The notes beneath the pieces are model-generated. The model was not told the origin of the DNA, did not search any database, and worked only from the letters and a program-made list of their open reading frames with translations. The position numbers were made by a program, and so were the translations under genes. Below are positions 38,601-50,100 of a stretch of DNA of 64,000 nt, piece by piece. Every line of letters begins with the position of its first letter. The first letter of the stretch is position 1. The DNA lies in contig CM025856.1 of NCBI GenBank assembly GCA_003952965.2, positions 18,433,218 through 18,497,217 on the forward strand, written 5' to 3'. Origin of the DNA: Morella rubra (Eukaryota > Streptophyta > Magnoliopsida > Fagales > Myricaceae).

Positions 38601-41600
38601 ATTGAAATTGATTTCTTTTTTAATAGAAATTATCGATTATGCCCTTAAATGTAACCTTCTATTCACGTGAGTTTATTAAAGGCATAATCAGTATTTCGCA
38701 TTAAAAAAAAAGTCAATTTCCGTTCAATTTGATAAAAAAATTAGACAGAGGGTGTAATGTGTTAAGGATAGGTAGTTTATGGGTATAATATCTCAGATGT
38801 AGTAGTGTAGGATGTAAGGTGCAAAACTCATAGTAGTCGTGCGTGAAAAATGTATTTTCCCCATTATTTTTTGAAAGTTGTTGACATGATACTCTAATCA
38901 TCTGACATTTTTTTTTCCACATCTATGGCAATATCTGAGGATCCTGTGCGTGGCAACCATTTGTATCCCTATATTCTCACCTGTAGGATGATATTCGGAG
39001 ATCCAGGCCCTGAACCTGTTTCTTCGAAATCCTGAATGTGCTGTATCTAATCTCTATCAGCTCTCATTCCACTGCTTCTAGCTCTTCACCTTGAAAGATC
39101 CCTCCAGCTTCACATTTTCTCCTTCCTAATTGCAAGCTTTGGGCCCTTCCATATTTTCCTAATCTAATCAAAGTGAACCTCTTCTATCTCCTTGTGGTTC
39201 CTGGGCCAATAAGATTGGACCCATTTTGGGACCACCAGGTTCTTTGTGGCAAAATTTTGTGCAATTTGCTATTTGCCTCTTCTATTTATCCTTTCAAATT
39301 CCATAGGAAGTGTTGGCTATATTTGTATTCAAAGTGCCACCATGTTAAGTATCTGCACTGCCCACATACTCTGTTTTTGCAGTCAATTGATCTATATATA
39401 GTTTATTGAAATAAGCTCCCAGTCTCAATCTAGATAGGCAACGGGAGATGAAGCTTTAGATATTTAACTAGCGTTGCTGTTGACCTTTACTGTCTCTTTT
39501 CAGATAATATCATGTTTGGAGTATATTGCGTCAAGACAAAATGCTTGTGTATGACATCTGTTGTGTTGTACATAAAACATAAGCTGAATTTATCCCAAAT
39601 AGTCATTGTTAATTTTCCCCTCAACTATGGATTAATAGTCAGTTGGCCGATTCCCCCTCCCTTTCCCCAAGCAACACCTCTTTCTGAAAATCTAGGCCCA
39701 TGGAACAAGTGATATGTAGCGTAGAAGAGAAGGGGATAGGAAAACTAAGGGGTGAATGGGACCTGTAATCACCTCCCATCACTACACATAATGTCTCTTT
39801 TACCTTTACTGCATTCCTTTATAAATTTGTATTTGATTCATTTTGATGAATAAGCACATTTTATTAGAAAGAAAACAAAAAGAAAGAGAGAGAAAGTACA
39901 AGGCTGTACTAAACTCGCTCAAAGCATACAAGCAAAACAGCTAACAAAATCATGAAAATCTAAGAAAGGACCCCCGTCACAGCATTAGCCCAAAGATAAA
40001 TGGAAAGTAAAAAACTATCCTGCAAACGATCCAAAGACATAGCAGAATCTTCAAAACATCTTTGACCACAAGCACCACCAAATCATCTTTCAAACTGCTT
40101 TAGCCAATGGATCGACAAACTTCCTACTCCAACACACCAACACTTCCCCCACCCTTCCTGGCATAATCCGTGAATAGTTAAGAATATGTATTTGATTCAT
40201 AAACGTTCTTCAACAATATTTGGCAGATTTGAATACTGAAACTGAAAACTCATAAATAAAGGCTTGTCCTTTAATGTGGAGGGATTGATTTATTTTCCTT
40301 TCCAAGTGCTGAAATACGCATGATGCACTGGGTCTAGAGTAATAATGTGCTCTAAGGTGAGATTGATAGTCGGCTTTGACGACTACATCTCTGTCTCCCG
40401 AAACAACCAGAAATGTTTCAGAAAAAGTTGGAGAACGAATGTTTTGGTTCTGTCCCTTTGGGTATTTTTTGAGCATGATGGTTGAAACTATTTATATGAT
40501 GACAGACTTAGATCATTGATGGAATTGTGCATCTTAATCTCTGGGAGTTCCTCAAAACAGCAGCACACGATAGAAGGAGTAAGTGTATCATCTTTTGTTG
40601 CCAAGTGTTACCATGAGATTTCTGTTAAGTTTTATAACATGCTACATTGGTTAGTCTTCTGCTGTCTTTGTTAGTGTGGAAACATACTGCTTTATTCTGT
40701 CTGCTTTGTTTTCTGCCCGCACTTGCCTAGTTAATTAGGTGATAGACTTTGTCCGAATCAATTTTATGTTAAGGACAACATAGTTGACTTAGTTGTGGAA
40801 TTCCCATTATCGATCTTCTAATCCTTTTTCAGTGATTATTAGCATGGTTTTGGGTAAAACGGGTAATCTTCATACAAATGTGTAAAAAATGCTAGTCACA
40901 CTTAAAAGCCGAGTACTCTCACGCTAGATCTTGCTATCTCTGACGTCTTGCACAGCTGTTCTGTTAAAAGCCGAGTACTCTCAAGCTAGATCTTGCTATC
41001 TCTAACGTCTTGCACAACTCTTCTGTTGATTTGATCTGACATTGGCTTGTGTAATTTTGAACTTATATCTTCAGCAAGTCATGTTTTTTTTTTTCTAAGC
41101 CGGCAAGTCATTTTTGGTACAATTGGACAATGTAAATAATTATACACCTACAACGATAGGATAAAGAAGTTAAACGATTCTTACAGCTTCATCTTCAATA
41201 ATCCACATAATATTTTATAGCAGATATTAGGTAGAAATGCAAGTATATTACTGTCGATATTGAAGATAGTTAAAGCAAATAATCATTTTAACCTTCTCCA
41301 GAGGCTTCTGTGGCATGCAGTGATATATTAATGTTCTAAGGTAAAGGATTTTTTTTAAAAATAAAAAATAAAAAATTGGCATAGGATTAATGGCATTTTA
41401 CATGATATTATAAGTTCCTCTCTATTGTTTCTTGTCAGTTATATGTTGGGTGATGTAATTTTCTGTGTTTGAGCAATCCAATAGTTCATGCTGTTTGTTC
41501 TATACCGTCCTCGATCTCCATTATGCGATATTCTTTGATGATTCTTTGTTCTTTTGGGAGCTGAGAGATTTCTGACTTGTTTTAGGGTTTCTGGGCTGAT

Positions 41601-42892
41601 TGTGCTGGCTGATGGTGGCCTTCTGTAACTATAATTTACATACCTGCCATCATTGTAGAAGATTTATTGGTATACATCCAGAATTGCGAGGCTGAAAGAG
41701 TTGAAATATATTTTATGAAATTTTCCAATTTGAGCATTATAAAATAAGTGTTTAATAATGCAGGCAGGTATAATTTAGTGTCCTTTTAGGTGAGAGTTTG
41801 GCATGTACCTCTGGCAGTTCATTGATAAAAGTATATCAAGCAAATAGAAGAGCTGCTGCTCCTTTGTGGTGATGTTTGTGGGAGCTAGGTTTTCCAGATT
41901 TTGAACTTGTGAATTGCTCATAGTTTCAAGGAATGTTGTGCTTTTTCGCTGAAAGCATATGATCCAGGTTTATAGTATCTAGTATCCACATCTAATAGAA
42001 TTTTATCTTTCATCTTCAGGTTGGAATTTCACCAGCCTCATGGAAATGCTCTGAAGAATTTTTTTCTAATCAGATAAAGAGTAGAGATCCTCTTAAACTA
42101 GGGTCTGTCAATGCTATTATGCATTTTTGCAACACAACTCTACATAGTATGTCGTTATTTTGTGGGATTCTTGTTGCAAATGTTTGCTCAGCACATCTTC
42201 TTTATACAATATCTGCAGGTTTCCAAATATATGGGCTTTGCGATTAGTGCGCCATCTATTACTGTGGGACCCAGTAAGTATTCATTGCAGGAAATAAATA
42301 TTGAATGATGCAAGACACGGTTTTTTTTTTTCTTGTTCATCTATGATATTGCAAAATGGATAGACTATGACTAAATTTTTGGATCATTCCCTTTTACTTA
42401 ATAGGAGGGAGGGGGGGTGAGGTGGACTAAAAGCTTTTTACGATTCGCCGACATTCTAATGGTCAACTACATTTGGCTTGAAATGGAAGAGAGAGGGGGA
42501 GAAGGGGGGGTTGGTGACGGGGGTCAACATTCTGATTTTGCCAAAAATGGATGTTTCTGGAAAACAATTAGTTCAGGCAGGAAAATGTAATATACAGCAA
42601 ATTGCTTGGTATCTGGGTCATCAAAAGTTAGTTTATAAGAATGTGAATGTTGAACTTGAGTACTAATTAAGGGTATTTCTTTTGGAACTTCTGACAAGTT
42701 AAATTAATTGCATACGAATGACTTGAATCATTGCATCCCATAATTCTATTAGACATGCTATATCCTCTTGTAGATTTGATACATAGCTAAACATAATGTG
42801 GTTTCTAAATGCTTGTGGATTTCTAGGAGGATCGATTGAGTGTTGATGATGCTTTAAGGCATCCATATTTCCAACCTCCTCCGGAAGGATGA
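26605..42892 (+). CDS. PP2C phosphatase - protein kinase fusion protein (At3g63340/At3g63330 type)
   Basis: Exons: 26605-26908, 27031-27259, 28115-28220, 28308-28449, 28606-28870, 29531-29898, 30664-30737, 31431-31563, 31914-32100, 33167-33386, 33528-34007, 34352-34409, 34931-35018, 37279-37353, 37455-37538, 37706-37849, 40506-40578, 42020-42102, 42219-42273, 42827-42892. All phases agree, giving about 1078 aa. A signal peptide (LFLIAFLAYATTRC) comes first. The PP2C domain keeps its metal-binding Asp motifs: QEDR, FDGHNG, SGSTA, GDSKA, NGQLAISRAIGD, VAASDG, GSLDNVAAIVV. After a linker comes the kinase (from about residue 603): degenerate Gly loop ARGSYGEVW, LKRIM lysine, HRDIKPEN, IDFGSA, APPEA, DMWSVGVVMLE. 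One or two small exons at 30002-30269 are possible. Catalytic residues look intact, although the Arabidopsis kinase half is annotated as inactive. Substrates are unknown. The start could also be the Met at 26620. Confidence 0.88.
27355..27555. mobile_element. Foldback element in intron 2 of the PP2C-kinase gene
   Basis: The left arm (ACTTTTGCAATTTGC...CACTCCAAAC, to 27408) pairs with the right arm (GTTTGGAGAGCAAAATGTCGAG...AAATTGCAAAAG, 27510-27555). Central sequence contains GTGACACGAGGCACAAT and GGGGTGCAAAGTGTAAGT. It resembles the foldback MULE-type MITEs elsewhere here, but outer ends and target duplication are not clear. Confidence 0.55.
28221..28307 (+). other. GC-AG intron in the PP2C-kinase gene
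   Basis: The exon ends CCAAG and the intron begins GCAAGT, the standard non-canonical GC donor in its strong context. It ends at the AAG acceptor before GAAGCATCTAG. Only this splice keeps the frame from FSK into EASRMNLDSGSTA. Confidence 0.8.
30002..30269 (+). other. Possible extra small exons of the PP2C-kinase gene
   Basis: Exon 29531-29898 can be joined directly to 30664 in phase. In addition, 30002 onward reads ELQKSFSLGKPWSF after a good acceptor (TGAATGCAG), and 30200-30269 ends in a good donor (AGAAG|GTAAAC) in the phase required by 30664. In the latter the most protein-like frame (VENGWFTSVDVDFGFPRS) runs into TAA, while the frame that fits the phase is less convincing. These may be alternative or decayed exons. 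Confidence 0.35.
34096..34138. repeat. Poly-C then poly-T run in an intron
   Basis: A C tract of about 18 bases, interrupted by one A, is followed by GGCACC and a T run. Such tracts are prone to sequencing and assembly length errors. Confidence 0.7.
34658..34690. repeat. TA/CA microsatellite in an intron
   Basis: (AT)n runs into ACACACACAC within the intron between the HRD and ENM exons. Confidence 0.8.
35068..35681. repeat. Tandem duplication of about 309 bp in a PP2C-kinase intron
   Basis: AAGCTTCTAGTCATTGATTA begins at 35068 and again at 35377. Each copy runs to AAAAAGAGACCTATCCCCCC. The copies differ at scattered bases (for example GATATGCATGC against AATATACACGC), so the duplication is not brand new. 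No transposon ends are visible. Confidence 0.9.
38461..38862. mobile_element. Foldback MITE in an intron of the PP2C-kinase gene
   Basis: It begins GGGAGAAAATACACTTTTCAC and ends GTGAAAAATGTATTTTCCCC. The arms continue with GTTTTGCACTTTGCACC against GGTGCAAAAC and with AACACATTGCACCCTCTGTC against GGGTGTAATGTGTTAAGG. The layout matches the 4678-5184 foldback element. The flanking 9-mers (ATTTATATT and ATTATTTTT) do not match well, so the duplication is unresolved. Confidence 0.72.
39843..40186 (-). mobile_element. 5'-truncated LINE fragment in an intron
   Basis: The segment is related to the 3' end of the larger LINEs in this window (CTCCAACACACCAACA..., ACTAAACTCGCTCAAAGC and a terminal CTTATTCATCA-type tail on the minus strand). 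It is flanked by the exact 14-bp repeat TGTATTTGATTCAT at 39829-39842 and 40187-40200, the mark of L1-type retroposition. Confidence 0.85.
40902..41027. repeat. Tandem duplication, 62-bp period
   Basis: TTAAAAGCCGAGTACTCTCA starts at 40902 and at 40964. Each copy runs through CTAGATCTTGCTATCTCT and ends TTCTGTT, with a few differences. It lies in the intron after the SLMELCILISG exon. Confidence 0.9.
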
Positions 42893-44127
42893 GTCTTCGG
42901 GAAGTTGACTACACTTTGTGATGCTTTATTTTCTGAGAAAGGTACCCATTCTTCTCCACTGTCTTATGCTCCCTTAGAAATACAAGAGTTCGACTGCCCC
43001 AAATAACACTAGTTTCTTAAATTTTTCTTTTCAGATTGCAGGTTCCATCTTCTAATAACATGGGAGAATGAATCTAGAAGTCAGAATGGGGAAGCTTCGT
43101 AGAAACAATTTTGAAAATGAACTGATTCATACATAACCCTAGTGTTCAATAAGGAATCGGAAAACTCAATACTTGAGGGGGAGAAGAAATATCTTGTCTC
43201 ATTTGCCTGGTGTCTTCTGAAGGAAACCAAAAATTCCAGCCCAAGAGGAGTGGATGATCAATGCTCTACATGATTGTACCCAGCCAATATATGCCAACAA
43301 AATCACTCGCTCAAAGATCAAAATAACTCTGCCTAATTCTTGTAGAGACTTAAAAGTAGGACGATTCTTTAAGCATACGGGCTACTCACCAGTATTTGTT
43401 CCAAAATGATTACCTCCATGTTATGTGTTTTAAGTAAGTTGTCTTCTCCCTCCTGCAAATTTGTATGACGTCCCAATTGTGCATACAGCTGAATCTTCTC
43501 TACATTCAATTGTCACGTCTCACTTTCCCATATATTATTGTAAGATACATGCAGCTACAAACAGCTCTTTCTGGCAAGCTACAAAAGAAGGGGAATAAGA
43601 TCGATCGGGACCTTGTTAATGAGATATCGGCACCGCAAAAACAGAGTCGAATAACTTGGCGCGGTGACAAGAGTGAGAGAGGACTCGAGTGTCTCTTGCC
43701 ATGGGTGAGCGAGGTAGCTGGCCCATTATTTTCTCATGAGGGGCGACTTCACCCTCCATTCTGCTTGGTAAAATGCCTGGCCAGCAGAAGTTCAAAAAAA
43801 GCCGTGTGCGAAGGAATTAAAGCCTTCAATATAGCCCTTTGCTTCATCTACCTTCTCCCGTTCACAAAATGCCTGAGCTCTACAAACTCAGCAGGCTGAG
43901 TAAAACAAGAAGACATACTTCCTTTTTCATATATACCAATTTAACATAATAACCTACAAGAACTTGAAGGGGACTTTAATCATAAGAACGAAAAACAATA
44001 AATTACAAAATTTGGGGGGAGGAAAGAATATATGGCAAGGACGGCTCCATGCACACGCCCAATAGTATACATGGTGGTGATATAAATTAATTTTCTTTTC
44101 CCATCATACAATTTTCTTTTTTCTAAC
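42893..44127. other. Shared 3' intergenic region of two convergent genes
   Basis: The PP2C-kinase 3' UTR begins at 42893 and may contain an intron (GAAAG|GTACCC at about 42940 to TTTTCAG at about 43034). The EOL1 3' UTR runs down from 44127. A 144-codon frame at 43465-43899 has no recognisable similarity and is not called. Confidence 0.5.
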
Positions 44128-47100
44128 TCACGGTTCATGGCTGTTTACGCGGCTGTGGAGCTCCAACATTTCTTGATGGTTTGGGTCAACAGAAAGAGCA
44201 GCTCGACAATCGCGTAGTGCACCCAATACATCACCAATGTGTTCATGGAATGCTGCCCGGAGGTGGAGAAGGTGAAGGTCTGCTTTGAATGCAATTGCTC
44301 TTGATAATTCAGCAATGGCTTCTGTTTCCTTGAGGCTGTCCATCAATACTGCTCCAACCAAAATACAAACAAAATATTCTTCACACAATCTGAAAGCGAG
44401 ACCCAGAAATAATGACAGGAACCGCAATAGCAGCACCATGAACATGGGAACCAAAACCTAGGGCCACTTAGTCTGAGTGGAGACTTGACAGTAAATTTGA
44501 ACCCAACTGATTGGTAGGGATAAATTGATAGGTCTAAATGGTCAAAAACAAATGTAAATTGACCGTCTGGAATTTTGCTATGTCGCTAAAGGTGCTACCA
44601 TAACCCACACTCTCTTTAATTGATGAATCAAGCCACAAAATTTGAATGAAAAGGAAAAAAGAAAAACTCATTTTTCTTTCACATCTCCGTGGGAGTACTT
44701 CCATAATCTTCATCAAGACAAACTCACTGAATGACGGAGACTGTAGAATATAACATTCCAGTGAATGTTTGTTATGCCAAGAACTGCAAAAGAAATTTTT
44801 TTCACAGCGAGGCTGAAATCATTTAAACTTGTTGATTTTTGGGTTGTCAAAGACAAAAGACTTCATATCACCATGCACCAATAACAACAGCCGTCCCTTA
44901 GTTATTGACATCTTTGTCGTAATTACTTCAATTATTTACGATAAGAGTAACAAGAAACTTTGAAGCACCACTGAATTCAGAGGTACAGGGGATTAAGGGG
45001 AGAAATCTTTTTTTTTTTTTTTTTTTTTAATAAGTAAGGCAAATTTTTTTAAAGAAGAAACAATACAAAGGACTATACTGAGACCCTAACCAAACAAGCT
45101 AAAAAACTAAGGAAATCCAGATAATCAAAAAAAGGAGAGCCCAACACCAAGTTAGCCCCCAATTACAAAGACTTCAAAACCTTTCCCCTCTCATATTCCA
45201 AGGACAAGGCTACACCCTCAAAGCATTCCAGGCACAAGGACTGGACCATCCCTCAAAACAGTCCACCACCATGGCCTCTTTGCAGCAGGCAAGAGAGAAT
45301 AAAAGAGGAAAGGCTTCCCTTAGACGTCTCTTCCCACACCAACGATGATGCCAGAAGCGCACTTCGAGACCACACCCCGCCACAAACCGAATGTTCTCAC
45401 AAAAGAAAGACCACCCATTGCTAATGTGCTTCCATAGGCTCACCCCGTAAGATCCATGGAAAGCCGGAGTACTCTCCAACCACCCAAATCACTACCATAC
45501 TTTTCCATAATAGCAACTCTCCACAAGCTATCCCTCTCTTAAGTAAAACTCCAAAGCCACTTCCCTAATAACGCCTTATTAAACAAAGGGATCCTTCTCA
45601 AACCCAAACCACCAGAACTGATAAGCGAGCAAACTTTACCCGAGTTAAAAAGATGAATATGGTGTTTGTTTATAAAATTTTGGAGTAGTTAAAATTTTGG
45701 GTGTTGGAATTGATGAAAAAAAGTGAAAAAAAAATAATTTAAATGAATTTTTTATATTTATTTGTGTTGGAGTCAATGAAAAAGTGAAGAGAGATAATTT
45801 TGTATAGTTATTTTATTATGCTAAATTTTAGAGTGGTTAAAATTTTAGAAACAAACGCCATGGAAATTTATGCTCAATTCCATCACTACCACACAGAAAG
45901 TCCCTTTGTATCTTTTCCAATTTATTGGCCACCGCAATAGGAATTGAAAAAAGAGACAAAAAAATAGATAGGAAGACTAGAGAGAGTGGACTTATCAGGG
46001 TGATTCTTCCACCCTTTGAGAGGTAACTCCGCTTTCATCCCGCCAACCTCCTCTCCGCTCGTTCAATAATCCCGTCCCAAATGTACATTTGAAGCGCACA
46101 CCCAAAGGAAGCCCAAGGTAAGTAATAGGCAAAGAAGATGCGCTACAGCCCAATAAAGCTGTCAAGAAAGCCAAAAGGAATGGCTTCAGATTTTGAGAGG
46201 TTAATTTTCAATCCCAACACAGCCTCAAAACATAAGAGTAAGAATTAAAGATTACGAAATTGACTCTCATCAACCCCGCACAGAATAAGAGTATTGTCAG
46301 CAAATAACTAGTGTGAGATACTCACCCCACATCTTCCCCCAATTCCAACATCAAACCCCCCAATGAAGCCATTACCAACCAATTCTTTCATCATTCTGCT
46401 GAAGGCTTCCATAACAAGCACAAACAACAAAGGTGAAAGAGGGTCACTGCGACGCAAACCACAGGAACCGCCAAAGAATCTTTCAAGAGATCCATTCACA
46501 ATCACTGAGAATTTTACAGTTGAAATGCATAATTCGATCCATCTAAACCATTTATCCTCGAAATCACAACTCTTTGTGAATATCCAGCTTGCAGAGCATA
46601 CTCGAAGTATTAGAATGCAATCTTGAATCAATGCACTCACTAATAATCAGCACAGAGTCCCAAGATTTGTCTTCCTTTCACAAAAGCATTATGAGAAGGC
46701 AAAATGATTTTATCCAAGACCATCTTCAGTCTATTAGCCAACGCCTTGCAAGGATCTTATACACTCCTCCCACCAGGCTAATAGGGCGAAAATCCTTTAG
46801 CCTGACCGCTCCCGATTTTTTAGGAATAAGAATAATGAAGATTGCGTTTAGACTTCTAACAAATTTACCATGTTGAACAAATTCATTAAACATTAATAGA
46901 ACATCTCCCCTGACCACCTCCAAACAAGACTGGAAGAAAGTAAGAGTAAAACCATTTAGGTCGGGAGCCTTATCCCCACTGAAACCCCAAATCACCCCTG
47001 CCACTTCATCCTCATCAAAAGGCCTTTCGAGCCACTTCGCCTCGATCCCAAAAATGGAGTCAAAAGGCAAATCATCCAAAAGAGGTCTCCAAGCAAACAA

Positions 47101-50100
47101 ATCCTTATACAGAGAGCTATAATAGCTCACAATCTCTTCAGAGATACTTGCAGGATCCTCCAACAACACCCACTCCACCTACAGGCTAGAAATCACGTTG
47201 ACTCTTATTAGAGTTGGCAATGCTATGGAAGAACTTCGTGCATCTGTCTCCTTCCTTAAGCCAAAGAGCTTTAAACTTCTGCCTCCAACTGGTTTCCTCC
47301 ATGTCAATCAAATGATTCAGCTCTGAAGAAACCTCCAATTTGCAGTTTTTCCCTTCCTCAACCAGACTACCTCCCTCATCCCTACCATCCAACAAGGATA
47401 ATTCACCCAACAACATATTTTTCCAAAAATTTAGATCCTCAAAAACCTCCCCATTCCACTTAATAATATCCTTCTTCAAAGCCCTCAGTTTTGCGTCAAG
47501 CACGAAGCTTGGGGAACCAAAAAAAGCATAGGACCTTCACCACTCCCCCACTTTGCCCATAAACTCATCCTTCTTTAGCCACATGTTCTCAAACCAAAAA
47601 GGCTTCTTACCCCTTCCAAATCTTCCATTCTCCAACAAGATGGAAAATGATTTAAGAGCAGACATGGTAGCCTCTTCTGAGAGACCTCAGGGAAAAGAGT
47701 TCCCCAACAAGATCTAAAAAGAAAGCGATCAATTCTGGACCAAGACTGGGAAGATTTAGAATTTGACCAAATAAAAATGCCCCCCGATAATAGGATATCC
47801 ACCAGATTGTTCTCAGCAATGAAATTTGAGAACTCCACCACAGCACTCCCAAATCCTCCCAAACCCAACCGTTTACTTGAAAATCAGGTAACATTAAAGT
47901 CACCCCCAATACACCAAGGAAGGCTCCAACAAGCGAAGATTCCCGTCAACTCTTCCCATAATAATCTTCTATTTCTATCATCGTTAGGACCATACGCCCC
48001 AAAAAAAATTCCACTGAACCCCATCCTCAACATCTTTAAATACCACTGAAACAAAGAAGCTACCCATACAATGATCCACCACTTCCAAAATCCTTGAGGC
48101 CCATAATAATAAGATACCTCCCAACGCACCATCTGCCGCTAAGTTACACCTATTCACATGAGGGCCCTAGTTACTACAACCACCTTAGTCTCCTAGAGGC
48201 AAACCAAATCTGGCTTTCACCCCTTCAACAAATTCCCCACTCCATTGTGTTTTACCCCATCATTTAGCCCTCTTACGTTCCAACTTAAAATTTATAGCTT
48301 CATTTAACTTTGAAGACTCCCTCCCTTCCGTTCTACTCTTCCTAGAAATGTAAGTTTTTCCATCTTGATTAACAGAGGATTTCAAACCCTTCAAGTCTCT
48401 TGTAAATTTACCCCCCGACTTACTTGGCGTCTTTGTGCGAATAATTCCTCTTTCCTTCTCCAAAGCCACAAAGAGATCCATCAACCTCTCCTCGTGACCC
48501 CAACAAGATAGGCCAACCATGTGTTTAAAGGATGACACCATTTCCAACACCTAATATGAGGTCTCAAACCTAGTCGAAAAATCTTCTCTTCCTCTATCAT
48601 GAGCACAAACTGCTAACAGTTCCAAATCCAAATCCAAAACCGAAGCATCGCCATCAACACAAATCAGCTCCCATCCCTTATTAAACACACAAAGGACTCT
48701 CATTACCCTCCCCTGGTTGAACCACCACCACCTCAGCGTTCCTACCCAAAAGCTCAAAGGCCACAAGCCCATCCTTGATTGACGACAGAGGGGAGGGATC
48801 TGGTGAAGAACCCGAAGGTGAAAAACCCGAACCCATCACCTTTGATACGCCACGTCAAGTTCCTTAGAAGACACACCCCCAACAACCTCCACTAAACCCT
48901 TAAGCCACACCTCTTGCTCAGTCGAGTCCTCCACCCGAGGAGCCCGGGCATCCACCAAAGCCGTGCCAGCCACCGACGACTCAGAAAGCATCACAGGAAG
49001 AACTTGAACACTAGAAGGGTCACGGGATTCCTTACAGGTTCCTGAATTCGGTAATGGGCAAGAAATTGGCGCAAAAACACAAGCAGAAATGGGAGTTGCC
49101 GTCAGCGGTGAAACTTTGGTGCCAACCTCCAACACCACAGACTGGGTAGACGAGGTCCCCACTTCCAACGCCTGGAACCTAGGAGTTGCAATCGGCACGG
49201 AGGCGCAGGCACAGCCCGCAAAAGCTCTCTCGACGACGGGATCACTCCTGCAGTCTGCGAGGCGGCCATCATCGACCGGGTCAAAGGCACCCAAAGTAAG
49301 CGACATCCTAGCCCATAGACCCTGGCGTGGGCTCATGGTTAAAAGAGACAGGCCTAGTCCCAACAAGTCCGAACCTTTTCCTTGGGTTAGTAAAAGACAC
49401 AAGCCCTTTGATTAGAAGTTCACCACCAAGAGCCTGGGCCTTCAACCCACAATCCACACAAACAAGGCCTTTTGACAATAAGCCTACATTACCCACCTTA
49501 TCCAAAGCCCCAAAACGTCGATCCAATTCATTTTTTAAACCCAGAAGCTTCTCTGAAGTGCTTCGGGCAGAAAGCCTCATCCGAATGATCATTAGCCTTC
49601 TTAACAATAAATGAAACTTTTTCAGGAACTAAAGAGTCAGCCGCTTGGATTGCATGCCTCTTTTTCTTCTTAGCACGCAACAGCCTTTTGCCGCCAGCAG
49701 CTTGAATGACATGCCCAAAATTTTTTTTCGATAAGGAAAACTTTATTAAAGAACCAAGAAAGGTGACAATACAAAAGAGCTATACTGAAACACCTACGCC
49801 ATACAAGCTACAAAACTAATGAAATCAGAAAAATCCGAGAAAGAATAGCCTAGCACAACATTAGCCTATAAAAAAAGAGAACTCATCAGCTTGCCCTTTA
49901 ACCCTTCAATGGACAAAAAAGTGTCATTGAAACATTTGTCATTCCTCTCCCTCCAAATAACCCACCAAATGCACAAAGGGTTCATCTTTCACACAACCGA
50001 AGCAAGGGGGTCAACGAACTTCCTCTTCCAACCACACAACACATCAATCACCCTGGAGGGCATAACCCAATAATAGTTCATAATGCTAAGCACATGAAAC

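Noticed and set aside
43465..43899. 144-codon open frame between the two host genes
   Set aside because: No recognisable similarity, no splice or promoter context, and it lies within the expected 3' UTR region; probably chance.
49089..49614. Plus-strand frames of about 100 codons
   Set aside because: Shadows of the LINE ORF1 region, which lies on the minus strand.
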